From: Cryoendolithus antarcticus
Taxonomy: Eukaryota; Ascomycota; Dothideomycetes; Cladosporiales; Cladosporiaceae
NCBI GenBank assembly: GCA_002077065.1
Contig: NAJO01000005.1
Coordinates: 1,054,001 to 1,118,000, forward strand
DNA length: 64,000 nt
Direction: 5' to 3'
Of the stretch, positions 30,474 through 41,308 are shown piece after piece. The notes beneath the pieces are model-generated. The model did not search any database and was not told the origin of the DNA. It saw only the letters and a program-made list of their open reading frames with translations. The position numbers were made by a program, and so were the translations under genes. Numbering within the stretch: the first letter of the stretch is position 1; the number at the start of each line of letters is the position of its first letter.

Positions 30474-32915
30474 TTACATAACACAGCACTCCCCCTCCTT
30501 CTTACTAGCCGGCACCCCCATCTCCTCGAACGTCTTCGGACCTTTGCCAGGTGGCTTCGACGTCCCAGCTCCCACCCCACCTGCAGCTTTCGACGGCGTA
30601 GTGTCCTTGACTGGGAGTTTCGGCGGCGTAGCAGCAGCAGGGGCATTTGGCTTCGGACTTACCCTGTTATCAGACGGCGGTGGTGCCGGCGGTCTCGAAC
30701 TCGTCCTCGCCGGTTGTGCCTCAGCCTGCGTCGGCAGTCTGCCGCTTTGCGAAGTGACTGCAGGAGAAGGCGAAGGACGTGGTCCGTATTGTCTTGCTCT
30801 TCGGTCGTCAGGCGGCGCAACGAAGCCAATGTCGAGTCTTTGCGCGGGAGACTGGGGCTGAAGTTGCGACTGCTGCAGCTGGCTGGGTTGTGGCGTTGAT
30901 GGCACGGAAAGCGGTGGCGGACGTTGCTGCTGGTATGGCTGCAGGTTCGCTGGCCCCGAAGCGATGCGCTGACCTGCTCCTAGCCGGGCTCGAGGATCTG
31001 GTGAGTGGAGTGCTGTCGCCGGCCGGGCTGGTGGGTAGCCGTTGTTCATGGGGGGTTGCTGAGGTCGAGGGTTGGGGTATTGTTGATGTACCGGCACTTG
31101 AGGGAGGGAGTGAGTCGAGCTGCTGCGCAAGTCAGGACTGAGCTGGAATGCAGAGCTTGGTCGCATGTCGGCGTTGATGGTCGTTGCTGGCCGCGGTGGT
31201 TGCGAGGTATTGAAGAACCCTCCGCTAGGGCCGAGTCTTGAGGAAGCATGTGGTTGCAGACCATCCTCAAGTGGGTATGGAGCGACTGACGCTGGGCGCA
31301 CACCGCCTGGCACTGTCGGTGGTCCGTCTTCGATTGGGTATGGGGTGATCGACGAAGCCCGGGGAGGTGGCTGTTGTACCGTCTCAGTCTGACTGTACGA
31401 GGCGCCGTTCCCGTCTGCTGTCATTGACTGCGCCAGTCTCGAAGGCTGCGCTTGCTTGAACCTCTCCGGTCTGACGCCGTGTTGAGAGCCGTACTGCGAC
31501 TTGATCCGTGTGATAGCCACTGTCTCGTGATCCTTCCGCGACAGCACTTGCTTACGTGCAAGAGCGTCAATCCGTCCCTTCGCATCCTCGTTGCCGTTGT
31601 TCGCAGCCTTCGTATACCATTCGAGTGATTTATTGAGATCAACGGGCACATACATGCCGATCTCATTGAAGTAGCCGAGTGCAAACTCTCCTGTGGAGAG
31701 ACCAAGATGCGCGGCGCGCTGAGCATAGGTGTAGGAGAGCTCTTCGTTCTTCGCAAATAGTCCTTCGTGCCCGACAAGGAACCACTTGCTAAGTGCCATG
31801 TCTGCCTCTGCCTCTCCTTGCCGTGAAGCTAGTGCATTATAGTGCATCGACAGTGCAGGATCAAAAGGGCAGCCTAGTGAGCCCAGCTCATAAGCGGATC
31901 CCATCTTCGTCTGCGCCTTTGCAAATTTCAGGTATGCCGCTTTCTCGATGTTGACGCGTGCCTGATACTCGTTGAACGGCAGTACAGACTCTGGGATCTC
32001 GAGCTGAGGCAGCTGTCTGGCCAGCAGCATGCCATACACGTACGCACCCTGAGCAGCGTTCTCGTCAGCCTTCTGTGCCGATAGCTTGATCAGTTCGATC
32101 CCCTTCGCATAGTCCAGCGGCTGTCCATGCTGCCCTCGTAGCGTCATCATGCCGAGTCGATAGCATGACGCTGCATCTCCCGCGTCGATACCGCGATTGT
32201 AGTGCCTCAGCGCTTTGGCAGGATCGTTGTAACTCTCATACAGCATGCCGATACGGTACTCGGCGCGTGTGTATCCTCTGTCCGCTGCTCTCGAGTAGCA
32301 GCGGAATGCCTCCTTCTTGTCCTCCCGCTCGCCGAAGCGTCCCCACTCCAGCCACATGCCCCTCAAAAATTCAGCCTTAGGATGGTGTTGGTCCGCCAGG
32401 AAGGTGACAATACTCTTCGCATCCTCCTTCAGTTGATGCCCGATCCTGGGCGTGGCTGGTCTGGCACTCAATGCCTTGATCGCAGCCTCGCGCTCAGCGT
32501 TGTCCGCACTCGCCCCGACGTATACAAGCACATCGGCCGCCCAAGCAAGTTGCATCTCCGGATCGTTCGAGTTGAGCACCAATACTCGAGCAGCTTCGAG
32601 AGTGGCCTCAAGTTCATCATCACTCGGGGGTATGCTCGCAGATGGTTTGTTGACTTTAGGGAAGGGCGAGAGGTGGGGCACTTCGATCGAGGCAGTGTGT
32701 TGGTCGTAGTTGTAGTTCACAGGCGCAGGCGTGGATTCGCGGTTGAAGGACATGTTCTGGATGCCTTGTTGAATGTTGGTCGACATCTCGGGCATGTGTC
32801 TCTGTGGCTCGGGCGCAACGAGCTCAGGCAGTGGTGGAGGTTGGTAGAAGTCATCGAATCCTCCAGGGACGAAAGTCGCGCTCATATTTGAGCTCTGCTG
32901 GTATTGGTATGCCAT
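30474..32915 (-). CDS. CHS4: chitin synthase activator with Sel1 repeats and CaaX end (Skt5/Chs4)
   Basis: Activates and localises class IV chitin synthase (Chs3) at septa and growing tips in yeast. The intronless frame encodes 813 aa from the ATG at 32915. The N-terminal 110 residues are disordered. A run of Sel1-like (TPR-type) repeats spans about 190-480: WGRFGERED, RAADRGYTRAEYRIGMLYE, GMLLARQ, MGSAYELGSLG, YAQRAAHLG and WYTKAANNGNEDAKGRI are the repeated helix pairs. A Pro/Ser/Gln-rich tail of about 300 residues follows, then Cys-Cys-Val-Met, a CaaX box expected to be farnesylated and membrane-targeting, as in yeast Skt5. The class (Chs4 versus its paralogue Shc1-like) cannot be separated here. 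It is the third wall-biosynthesis gene within 18 kb. Confidence 0.93.
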   Translation of the reverse strand: MAYQYQQSSNMSATFVPGGFDDFYQPPPLPELVAPEPQRHMPEMSTNIQQGIQNMSFNRESTPAPVNYNYDQHTASIEVPHLSPFPKVNKPSASIPPSDDELEATLEAARVLVLNSNDPEMQLAWAADVLVYVGASADNAEREAAIKALSARPATPRIGHQLKEDAKSIVTFLADQHHPKAEFLRGMWLEWGRFGEREDKKEAFRCYSRAADRGYTRAEYRIGMLYESYNDPAKALRHYNRGIDAGDAASCYRLGMMTLRGQHGQPLDYAKGIELIKLSAQKADENAAQGAYVYGMLLARQLPQLEIPESVLPFNEYQARVNIEKAAYLKFAKAQTKMGSAYELGSLGCPFDPALSMHYNALASRQGEAEADMALSKWFLVGHEGLFAKNEELSYTYAQRAAHLGLSTGEFALGYFNEIGMYVPVDLNKSLEWYTKAANNGNEDAKGRIDALARKQVLSRKDHETVAITRIKSQYGSQHGVRPERFKQAQPSRLAQSMTADGNGASYSQTETVQQPPPRASSITPYPIEDGPPTVPGGVRPASVAPYPLEDGLQPHASSRLGPSGGFFNTSQPPRPATTINADMRPSSAFQLSPDLRSSSTHSLPQVPVHQQYPNPRPQQPPMNNGYPPARPATALHSPDPRARLGAGQRIASGPANLQPYQQQRPPPLSVPSTPQPSQLQQSQLQPQSPAQRLDIGFVAPPDDRRARQYGPRPSPSPAVTSQSGRLPTQAEAQPARTSSRPPAPPPSDNRVSPKPNAPAAATPPKLPVKDTTPSKAAGGVGAGTSKPPGKGPKTFEEMGVPASKKEGECCVM

Positions 32916-33928
32916 AACGGTACGCGCGAGGCTGCCCTCGATATATCTCCGTTTGCGCTACTGGTCAATGATGTCTCGAGCTTCTACTTGTCAGAAGGAG
33001 CTGTGACTCGTGTCAGCCATTGTCTAGAAGGACGACATTTCTACATCGAGCTTCGATTGGAGACATAAGAGTGTTGTGTGGCACCGATCTTGAAGTCGCA
33101 CAAATCCTTGAGTTCGCGGTGCACTGTCTGCGACATCAACATCGAAAGTGACGTACCGACCTTACGACGCCGACTCCACTTGATGTCGAGCTCAGACGTT
33201 AATATACTCCCTCTTCCGGACGCATACCTTGAACGTAATCTCGCCTGAAGTCGTGAAGGTCAAAGGCATCTATAGATCTAGAGGGAATGCGCGCTTTCGC
33301 TCGCACAGCCTGATCCGAAACAACCTGATCAAGGCCGTCCGCAGCGCACAGCCTCGCAATTGCGTGTCTCACTATGCTCCCCCTAATGAGACTGAATCTG
33401 ATGTCGGCGAAAGGCCTCAAACTGGCCGGGCCATTGCAACCAGAGTCCGAGGGTCAATGGCACTGAGAGGCTCCCCTGAGAAGGTACAGCTGACATCTAC
33501 TATGTAGCAGACCAACATGTGTAGTCAAGTACGATCGACTCCGGTTCAAGGTTGGTCTCGATTTGGCGAGCTGTGCTAAAGGCAGGCCTGCTTCTGCCTG
33601 CAATACTCAGGCAGGTTGTGCATCTTTCCCCGATCTGAAATACTCTGCGCCCACACCTAATGCAAAGCGACCTACTCGTGTGCATTTTCGGTACTATCAT
33701 GCACCTTTAATGCACATCGTATGCATGGCGCATTCAAGGTTAAGCTACTCGCGGCCCGTCTCAGGCACACGTGAACCCTGTCTCTCATCCACTGCTTCAA
33801 GCTGACCTGAAACACTGCATTCCATCCTCTCGTCACAGCAACGTAGCCCGACTCTCACTCAAGCTACTCGGTTTGTCACCTCAGCACAAGCCATCGCACC
33901 CATGCCAGCTCCCTAGCAAACACCCACC
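32916..33928. other. divergent 1-kb intergenic region between CHS4 and the TLDc gene
   Basis: Probably contains both promoters. Several short open frames, none with a motif. The 60 bp before 33929 are pyrimidine/adenine-rich, typical of a fungal 5' UTR. Confidence 0.4.
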
Positions 33929-34948
33929 ATGTCCTCCGCCTTCCCCCAACTCCCCGAGCAACCCACAATCTCTCACACCCCACCCCCCGGCCCGAAACGG
34001 CAATCCTCTTCCTTCTCGCCATTCTCCTCCGCCATCAACTACCTCACCGAACCAGTCTCCTACACAGTCTCCGGAGTACTCCGCAGAATGTCCATAGACG
34101 AGGCACCTACACCTTTAGCTCGGGCTCTAAGCGCAAACTACAATGGCTCCATGACAGATCCCTCCACAGGCTACTACCAACCGCCTCCCCACACAACGCG
34201 ACGACTATCGCCCTTCCAACCCCCTCCCCTCACACCCTTGACCCTCGCTGGCTACACACCTTCCACATCCCGCCAATCCCGCCTCCTCTCCAAAGGCCTA
34301 GCCGAAGAAATCCGCCTCCTCCTCCCACCCCGCCTCCAACTCCTCTCAACCTGGTCCCTCGCCTATTCCCTAGCCCAACACGGCTCCGCCCTCTCAACCC
34401 TATACACCCTCTGCGCAACCCACAGCGGCAAACGCGGTGGTTTTGTCCTCGTGATCCGCGACGCCCACAAGGGAACCTTCGGCGCATACCTCTCCGACGC
34501 CCCGCGCCCGCACCCCTCCTACTACGGCAGCGGTGAGTGCTTCCTCTGGCGCGCGTTCCGACTGCCAGCCTTGCCAGATCTGTCGAGCTTGCCGCCGCCG
34601 CCGAGCGAAGACACCACGCATGCGGTGCGAATGACGACTATCGGTGCGTTGCCGCGGACGCCGTCGTCGAATTCGCTCACGCCCTCTGGTACAGGCACCA
34701 CAACGCCCAATGACGCGATTAGGTTCAAGGCATTTCCGTACACGGGGCTGAATGATTTTAGCATATACTGCGAGACAGAATTCTTGAGTGTTGGGGGAGG
34801 GGAGGATGGGAAGTACGGGTTATGGCTGGACCAGGATCTAAGGACTGGGATTAGTGAGGCGAGCTTGACGTTTGGTAACGAGGGATTGAGTGAGGAGGGA
34901 AGAGGATTTGGGGTTGTGGGCGTGGAGTGTTGGTGGATTGGGGGGTGA
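33929..34948 (+). CDS. OXR1: OXR1-like TLDc-domain protein (339 aa)
   Basis: Oxr1 proteins are linked to oxidative-stress resistance, and in yeast and mammals TLDc proteins associate with the vacuolar ATPase and promote its disassembly. This intronless frame has a disordered Pro/Ser-rich N-terminus (about 1-110) and a TLDc domain from about 117 to the end. Visible family phrases are LPPRLQLLSTWSLAYSLAQHG, STLY (the first helix and strand), GGFVLVIRDAHKGTFGAYLSD, GSGECFLWR, then after an insert of about 60 residues YTGLNDFSIYCETEFLSVGGG, KYGLWLDQDL and the C-terminal GVECWWIGG. The insert between the two halves, rich in Pro, Ser and Thr, is common in fungal members. Residue-level catalytic claims are not possible, since the domain has no known active site. 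Confidence 0.93.
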   Translation: MSSAFPQLPEQPTISHTPPPGPKRQSSSFSPFSSAINYLTEPVSYTVSGVLRRMSIDEAPTPLARALSANYNGSMTDPSTGYYQPPPHTTRRLSPFQPPPLTPLTLAGYTPSTSRQSRLLSKGLAEEIRLLLPPRLQLLSTWSLAYSLAQHGSALSTLYTLCATHSGKRGGFVLVIRDAHKGTFGAYLSDAPRPHPSYYGSGECFLWRAFRLPALPDLSSLPPPPSEDTTHAVRMTTIGALPRTPSSNSLTPSGTGTTTPNDAIRFKAFPYTGLNDFSIYCETEFLSVGGGEDGKYGLWLDQDLRTGISEASLTFGNEGLSEEGRGFGVVGVECWWIGG

Positions 34949-35421
34949 ACGATCTGCATATGTGGTGAGGGCATCCAATCAGGCAAGGGAGGTTCCTGAA
35001 GAGCATGACTAGGGAGCATCCAGCGAAAGCCAGACCGGAAGGTCGGAGAGGGAAGAAGATGCCGGTCATCATTGGCGTGACGTCCCGTAGTTCAGAGTTT
35101 GGCACATGATACCCGTAGGCAGAACGACGCAGCGCAGGCCTGCACGAGAAGCAGCAAGCTCGAGTGTCCATGAAAGGAGGCGGGCAGATCGATCAGGCCT
35201 TGGGGCACAGCATCGCGTTTGCAACCCGCTTTGGCGGACGCGACATCGTCTCATGAGATATATACCATCTACCCAAGAACATCAACCACGCCTGTATAAC
35301 CGTCCGCCCCAAAAACACACATACAACGCCTGTCCCCCTCGCTCACAACGCAGCAGATATAAATTACACCTCACCCCTCATATCAACAGATCTCGTCCAA
35401 CCAGCCAGATGCGGCAGGATC
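34949..35421. other. intergenic, convergent 3' flanks
   Basis: About 470 bp between two convergent genes. Nothing recognisable was seen. Confidence 0.45.
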
Positions 35422-36265
35422 TCACCAACACTTCAGCATCTCAAACATGCTCTTCCACCTGCTTCTCGGCTTCGCGCCCATACTCCGCCCTTGCTCCGCA
35501 GCAGCAGCCTCCTCAGCCGCCAACTTCTCATCCAACGGCATGGGACTCAGAGGTGTCGTTCTTGCCGTGCTCGATGGCAACTCTGGGACAATCCCAGCAG
35601 CGGCGTTTTTACGTGCTTCGACCACGCGGCGGATGATACCTGCACTCGCTGTCAGTGTCCCGTCACGGGGAATGCAGGGAACATAGGTAGCAACGCACTA
35701 GCGAACGTCTCCTCGATGTTGACCATCTCCCGCGCGCTCGTCTCCATGAACCCAAACCCCCTCTGCTTCGCCCACTCCACGCCCTCCCTACTAGACACCT
35801 CTCTCAAGCCTTGCAGATCGCATTTATTCCCCACGACGATGCCCACAGGCTGCGTGCGCCCCAGCTCCGCTCGGTTATCCCGCTCCACTTCCAGCATGTT
35901 GACGTAGAAATCTAGCGCTGCGAGGGAGGACGTGGATGTGATGTCGTAGACTAGCAGGAAGGCGTCTGAGGAGAGGTTGGAGCTGGACCATAAGGAGCGG
36001 TATTCTTCCTGCCCGGCTGTGTCGGTGAGGGAGAGGGCGTAGGTTGTGCCGGCGAGGGTGCGGGTTACGGAGTAGGAGTCTTCGATCGTGGGGTCATATC
36101 TACGTCCATCTCGTCAGCAGATGCGCGGTATACGCTGGAGGAAGAAGAGGAAGCGTACTCATGCGTCCATTGACTCCTCACGAGCCTCAGCGTGATCGAG
36201 CTCTTGCCACACCCGCCGTCGCCGCAGACTGTGATGCTGATTTTCTGCATGCCTGCGTCTGCCAT
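35422..36265 (-). CDS. Ras-superfamily small GTPase with unusual C-terminus (241 aa)
   Basis: Three exons: 36265-36159, 36099-35699 and 35639-35422, with two 59-nt introns, phase-consistent. It has all five G motifs: the P-loop GDGGCGKS (15-22, with the glycines equivalent to Ras Gly12 and Gly13 kept), the effector loop YDPTIEDSY (37-45, identical to Ras), DTAGQEEY (Gln61 kept), NKCDL and ETSA. It is therefore a Ras-family switch rather than Rho, Rab or Arf. Odd features: an Ala/Glu-rich segment before the end, and the last residues Met-Leu-Lys-Cys-Trp. That places one Cys at position -2 without a CaaX box, so normal farnesylation is not expected. It could be membrane-attached by another route or cytosolic. 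Ras subgroup unresolved. Confidence 0.85.
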
Positions 36266-37520
36266 CTTTGCGCCAAAGCCGTCTCTTTCACCTCGCAGAT
36301 GCGCTTGTGCTGTCCGATGAGCGCGTAATAAAGCGCCTTCGCGCGCGATTATCTGCGCGGCGTCACACCAACCACCTGTCCACCACTACTTGGTAGTAGC
36401 GCCACTGTAAATTCAATGTCGTGCAGCCTGCAACCGAGTTGTCGGTATCTGCACAGACGTCGTTCAGTGCGTTGATGTTTCAGATAGAGGGGTGTCCTGC
36501 AGTGCAACAGATATGCGAGCGAAGGATGCGATGCGCGATAAAGTACAGGCGCACCCAAGAGAAGAAAGGTATACAAGGCAGCGAATGAGCAGAGACCGGG
36601 GACAGCGTCCGAGTGTGCTTGGGCAAGAGAAAGTGCTTACTGTTCAGCTAGTCAAGGATGCGGCATGAGAAAGGAGAACATTAGTTGGAGTCCGAATTGA
36701 CTTTGCCTGGCTGTACGGTACTGTCTGGGAATAGCTCGAGTGGCTGGCGACCGCTCGCGGCCCAAGAGCCGGACGTTAGTCCGTAACTCTGCTGTGCTAG
36801 GGATCCGAGTGGTGCGCAGAAGACGAGCAAGAACCGAGGCAAACTTGTGATTCGACAGGACGAGTAGCAGTTGAGTGCTTGTTTGTTCGGCAGTGGAGCT
36901 GTGGTGGGGTGAAGAGGATGGGAGATCTGCATCCTGCATGCTTGGTGGCACCCGACTACCGGGGTGAGAGAGTGCGATGTAAGCGATGGTGAATCAACGC
37001 CAGTGTAGGAAGGAGCGATGCAGAGAGTTATGGTGAGTCCCTCTCAGACCACTCCAGCATAGATCGCGCAGCGCAAGCGTGATCTCGGAGCGCATGCTGT
37101 GCAGTCAAAGATGTAGGAGCACCCACGCAGGAGCTCGACCCGGTAGTGCATGAACAAGGAAAAGCCAGAGGATTTGGGATATGCACAACAGCAGTTTCCT
37201 GTCACGTCTAGCTCTGCTTTCTCACCCGCCCTATGTGCCGATCATGCACAGGCGACCAGTCAGACAGTCGAGGCTGTCGGCTCTTGTAGCCTTGCGGTCA
37301 TGATTTCTCGTCTAGCGATAGCTTCGACAATACATTGCACTCCTTTTACAACAAAGGCTCGGATTACACATCACAACGGCCCAGGGATGTGCTCGAGTCA
37401 TGACTCCTTGCATTTGGGTATCAACCACGCACGCTATGCAAAGCAGTCCATCCCGCTCGACTAGCCAAGTGAAGTCCAGCAATTGAGTCATCATGAGTAC
37501 CCATACGCGCAACCTCTCGC
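36266..37520. other. 1.25-kb region between the Ras gene start and the wc-1 stop
   Basis: Contains the promoter of the Ras-like gene and the wc-1 3' flank. A 99-codon minus frame at 36652-36951 and a 104-codon plus frame at 37150-37464 carry no motif or splice partner. Confidence 0.4.
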
Positions 37521-40500
37521 TCAATCCGGTTCCACCCCCTCGTCAATACTATCCGGCACGCCACTAGCACCCTCCATGCTCGCCGAGTGCCCATCAGGCG
37601 GTCTCTGCGCGCGCGGACTCTCCCTGCCACTCCCAGCTGCGCCCTGGCCGCCAGGACTCTCGTGCTTGATGCCAATTGTCGCGCTGCCGCTGCCTGCAAC
37701 ACCAGGCGTGGCAGAGGACGGCCCTCCGGCACCAGCAGGCGGGCTTGTGAAAGTGTGGCGAGGCGATGCGGATGTCTTGGAAGCCTTGTCCGAGCCGCCG
37801 GCAGAGTGCTGGGAGGACGTGCGTGGGGACACTCTCCCGTTCTGTAACTGGTTGTTAGTATTGTGTAAGCCTTGCGGGTAGGTAGACGGGAGTGCTTACA
37901 ACTTTCGCCCACCGCAAACCACAACTATTACACAAATCCCTCTGCCCACTCGGGCCCCTCCGCCACTCCGGCGTAACCCTCGTATGACAGTTCGCACAAT
38001 CCTTTTGCTGATTTCCCGCACCTTTCCGCCTCTTCCTCTTCTTCTTAGCCGCAATTAGCGCCTGCACCTCTTCAGCTAGCATACGATTCTTCTTCTCCAG
38101 TTGTCGAATCTCGTATTGCCAGGACGAAGGCTTCGTGGTCTTTAGCTCATCGAAGAGGTTGTCTTCAGAGGCTAGGGAGTCGTCTTGCCGTCCTATGGTC
38201 AGACCGTTCTGGCCACTGTACGTGATAGCGGAGCCGTTAGTATTCATGTAGCGGCCGCCGTTAGTGGAGGACTGGGGCGTGTTGTCGCCGCGGTGGGTGC
38301 GGGAATCGGTCATACCGGTCAGACCCGAGACGACGGACTGGCCGGACTCGTTGGAGCCGCGGTCATCTTTGGAGTACATTGGCGGTCTGATGGAGGGCGT
38401 GCCGCGGGAATACTTAATCAGGCGGGTTTGCGCGACGATGAAAGTCGGTTTCTGGCCTTCCAGGGCGTCGCCAGGATACAGGGTCGTGTAGGCTGACAGG
38501 ACCTGGCCGCGACGGTTGATCATCTCGTGTTTGACTGAGGCCTTCTTGCCTGTGCGTGCGTGCTCGAGGATGCGGTTGAAGTCGCCGCGGGACTCTTGGC
38601 GGGTCAGGGACTGTATGCTGATACCTACCATTTCTTCCGGCTGACGGTCGAGGAGCTGTCGCACGTTCGAGGAGACGAAGAGGAACATGCCGGAAGTGGA
38701 CATCTTGGTCCACAGCTCGTTCTCGCCGATGCCTCCAGTTGCAAGGATGTCACTTTTACTGAGTGTGTAGACTGGTCGCTCACGGCCGACCATGATGATC
38801 GACTTACGACCTTTGCCTTGCTCGGTGTGGAGCGAGCCGTGTGCTTCGAACCACATGTAGCCGCTGTTCTTGCGTCGTATGCGGAATGCGACATCTACTG
38901 ATGCGCCTGTGGAGGTATCTTTGAGACTTCGAGTTGTAGGCACAATGTCACTGGGGTGGCAGACAGAACTCAATGCCATGCCGATAAGCTCGCTAGGCTC
39001 GTACTCCAACACTCGCGAAGATGATGGCGAGACCCATTGAAAGAGACCCTTGAGTGAAAGCACATGCACGACGTCGTCGGTGTTTTCGAGAAGCACCTGT
39101 TTGGTCTGTCAGCAGCTACTTCATCTGGATCGTAGATCCGTATGCATCACGCGTTGCAACTCACCTTGTCCCACATGCGCTTCGCATACTCTGATTCGCC
39201 CGAGCCTATGGTGCTGAGAATCGTCGAAACATCGTCTCGAGGTACTGTCTGTCCTGGCTCTGCTTGCGTAGCTATCTCGGGCGCATTGAGCACATATGGC
39301 GGCATCGACATGCCTCTCTGGTAGTTGATGCTGTACGTCCCATCGGGATTCTTGTTCGTGACTGCCGAGGGCTGCTCGACCAGATCCACTTGGAATCCGA
39401 CAAAGTACTTCACCTGCGTGCTGTCTTCCCAGGAGATTGGGATCATAGTCAGTAAGTTCATGAACGGCTGACCGCCTCTCCTATAATTGATGAGTGAGAT
39501 TTGCGCCTCTTGTCGCATGTTGATCATGTTCTTGAGGTATAGCACAGAGTCATCGTCAACGTATTTCCGCCGCACGCCTGCTGTGACGTTCCCGTCAGGT
39601 GACTGAAGGAAGCGGCAATTGCGACCGAGGATCATGTGTTTGGTGTAGCCAGTCAGACGCTCGAAGTTATCGCCTAAGTGTTGTCAGCGGAGGGCATGTC
39701 CAAGTAGATGACTAAGGTGCGTACTGATATGCACAATCGGAAAGTCATGCTCGCCGGCATCGCATACGACGAATGCACATGACAGATCTACAGAGCCAAT
39801 ATTGATCCTTGGATTTGGCCGTGTGGCAACCCTCATCTGCGCGAGGTCAGCATCGCACGTCCACAAGAGCTCGCTCTGGAGATACCGACCAAAACGCCCA
39901 ACATGTCAAACCCTGTCGAAGAGTACGCCCCTCGATATGAAGTCTGCGAATGCGGCTTGCCTGCTAAGGTCGAGGGCCACCCTCCTTCTCGCGGCTCCCA
40001 AGCGAAACCTTGGTTATTTGGATTAAAGTTTTCGTTCGAGATCGGGATAGGTCCGTTCACACCATCATACTGGCTAGCAGTGTTAATGCCACGATCCTGC
40101 AGAGAGTCCTTCACGGGGTGCTGTGGCTGCGCGGGAAATCCCGCATCTCTCGACTCCCTATGTCGAGGGGAAGGCTGCTGTGGTTGGGTAGGAGTTGTGC
40201 CGCCCATTGTCGAGGATCGGGGTGTGCTCATTTTGGGCCGCGGACTCGAAGTATCACCCAGTCGCATACTTTGGGACCGAGACGGGTGGCGCAAAGCGTT
40301 CACACCAGGCCTGTTGCCGTACGGCGTGCCTCCACCCAGATCATGCGAAGGGGTGTGTGCGGCGTTGCTTGTCTGTGAAGGGGGTCCAGGAGGTGCCTGC
40401 GCCATTCGTTGGTTGAATTGCGGTTGACTGTACATGTTCATGTGCATTGCGTCTGGTCCTGCGGGATTCGGCCCCCCGCTGGCGTTGACTGAGTAGTCCA

Positions 40501-41056
40501 TCTGCCCACCCATGGCCGAAGCGACATATGGACTGTCCATACCCATGTCCATCGCGCTCTGCTGATGCACTGGAGATGAGAATGCAGCATTTGCTGACAT
40601 GATCCCACTGTAGTCCTGAGGTATATTCGGGAAGTTGGTGTTCAAAGCGATGTCCACGCCAGACTGCCGCCGACTGTGATCGCCTCCTCTCGTCCTTGGT
40701 GCGATCGCCGCTGCCACTGCCGCCGACTCTCCGCCGTCAATCGCAAGACTGGGATCGAACTGATAGCCCGTCATCGGCCCAGCTGGCGACCCTCCATTGA
40801 ATTCCATCATCCCAGACATCCTCCGCATGTTCTCATCGAAGTCGCCCTGATTGACTCCCGCATATTGCGGCGGTATGGATTGCCTTCGCATGACGTCTGC
40901 ATTCTGGTTCACAATATCGTCCAATGTCTGCCCACTGCCCATCGCACCAGTCATGCCGTCTTGCGCCACGCCGAACATATTGCCACCATCTGGGGCGCCT
41001 CCGGCTGGAGCACCATTATTGCCATAGCTAGCTTTCCCATACGGATAGCCGTTCAT
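37521..41056 (-). CDS. wc-1: White collar-1 blue-light receptor and GATA transcription factor
   Basis: WC-1 binds FAD in a LOV domain, pairs with WC-2 and activates light-induced and circadian genes. Exons from the MNGY start: 41056-39890, 39836-39725, 39673-39165, 39096-37900 and 37841-37521; introns of 53, 51, 68 and 58 nt keep frame (about 1101 aa). A disordered Gln/Ser/Pro-rich N-terminus has a conserved-looking LDDIVNQN segment. The LOV domain (about 380-500) has GRNCRFLQ with the photoactive Cys446 (codon 39615-39617). Two more PAS regions follow ([18 protein letters not shown] and [15 protein letters not shown]). The zinc finger is CANC-18-CNSC at the end of exon 4, followed by the basic [11 protein letters not shown] tail. 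The first intron starts GTCGGT, an unusual donor. About 40 codons of in-frame Ser/Thr-rich sequence extend upstream to an acceptor at 41177, so an extra 5' exon is likely. Confidence 0.95.
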
Positions 41057-41308
41057 ATTCGCGACACTGCCGTGGGTATATGGAGTCGAGGTGCTTCGGG
41101 AGTTAGTGCTGGTCTGGCCAGCAGATGTTGGACTCGATCCGTTGTCGCGCGCCCATATGTCGTGTAGTGATTGCGCCTAGGTAGAAGCTTATATCTCATA
41201 TGTGCTTGCGAGGTACTTGAGAGCTCTCCGTCACGCGTGACCGCCTCCTAGGAACAAGACCGGCTTGTAATCGTTGACATAACATCCACTGAAGTCGGCA
41301 ATGCGGCT

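Noticed and set aside
35422..36265. Rho or Rab identity for the small GTPase
   Set aside because: The effector loop is the Ras sequence, with no Rho insert and no Rab double-Cys tail.
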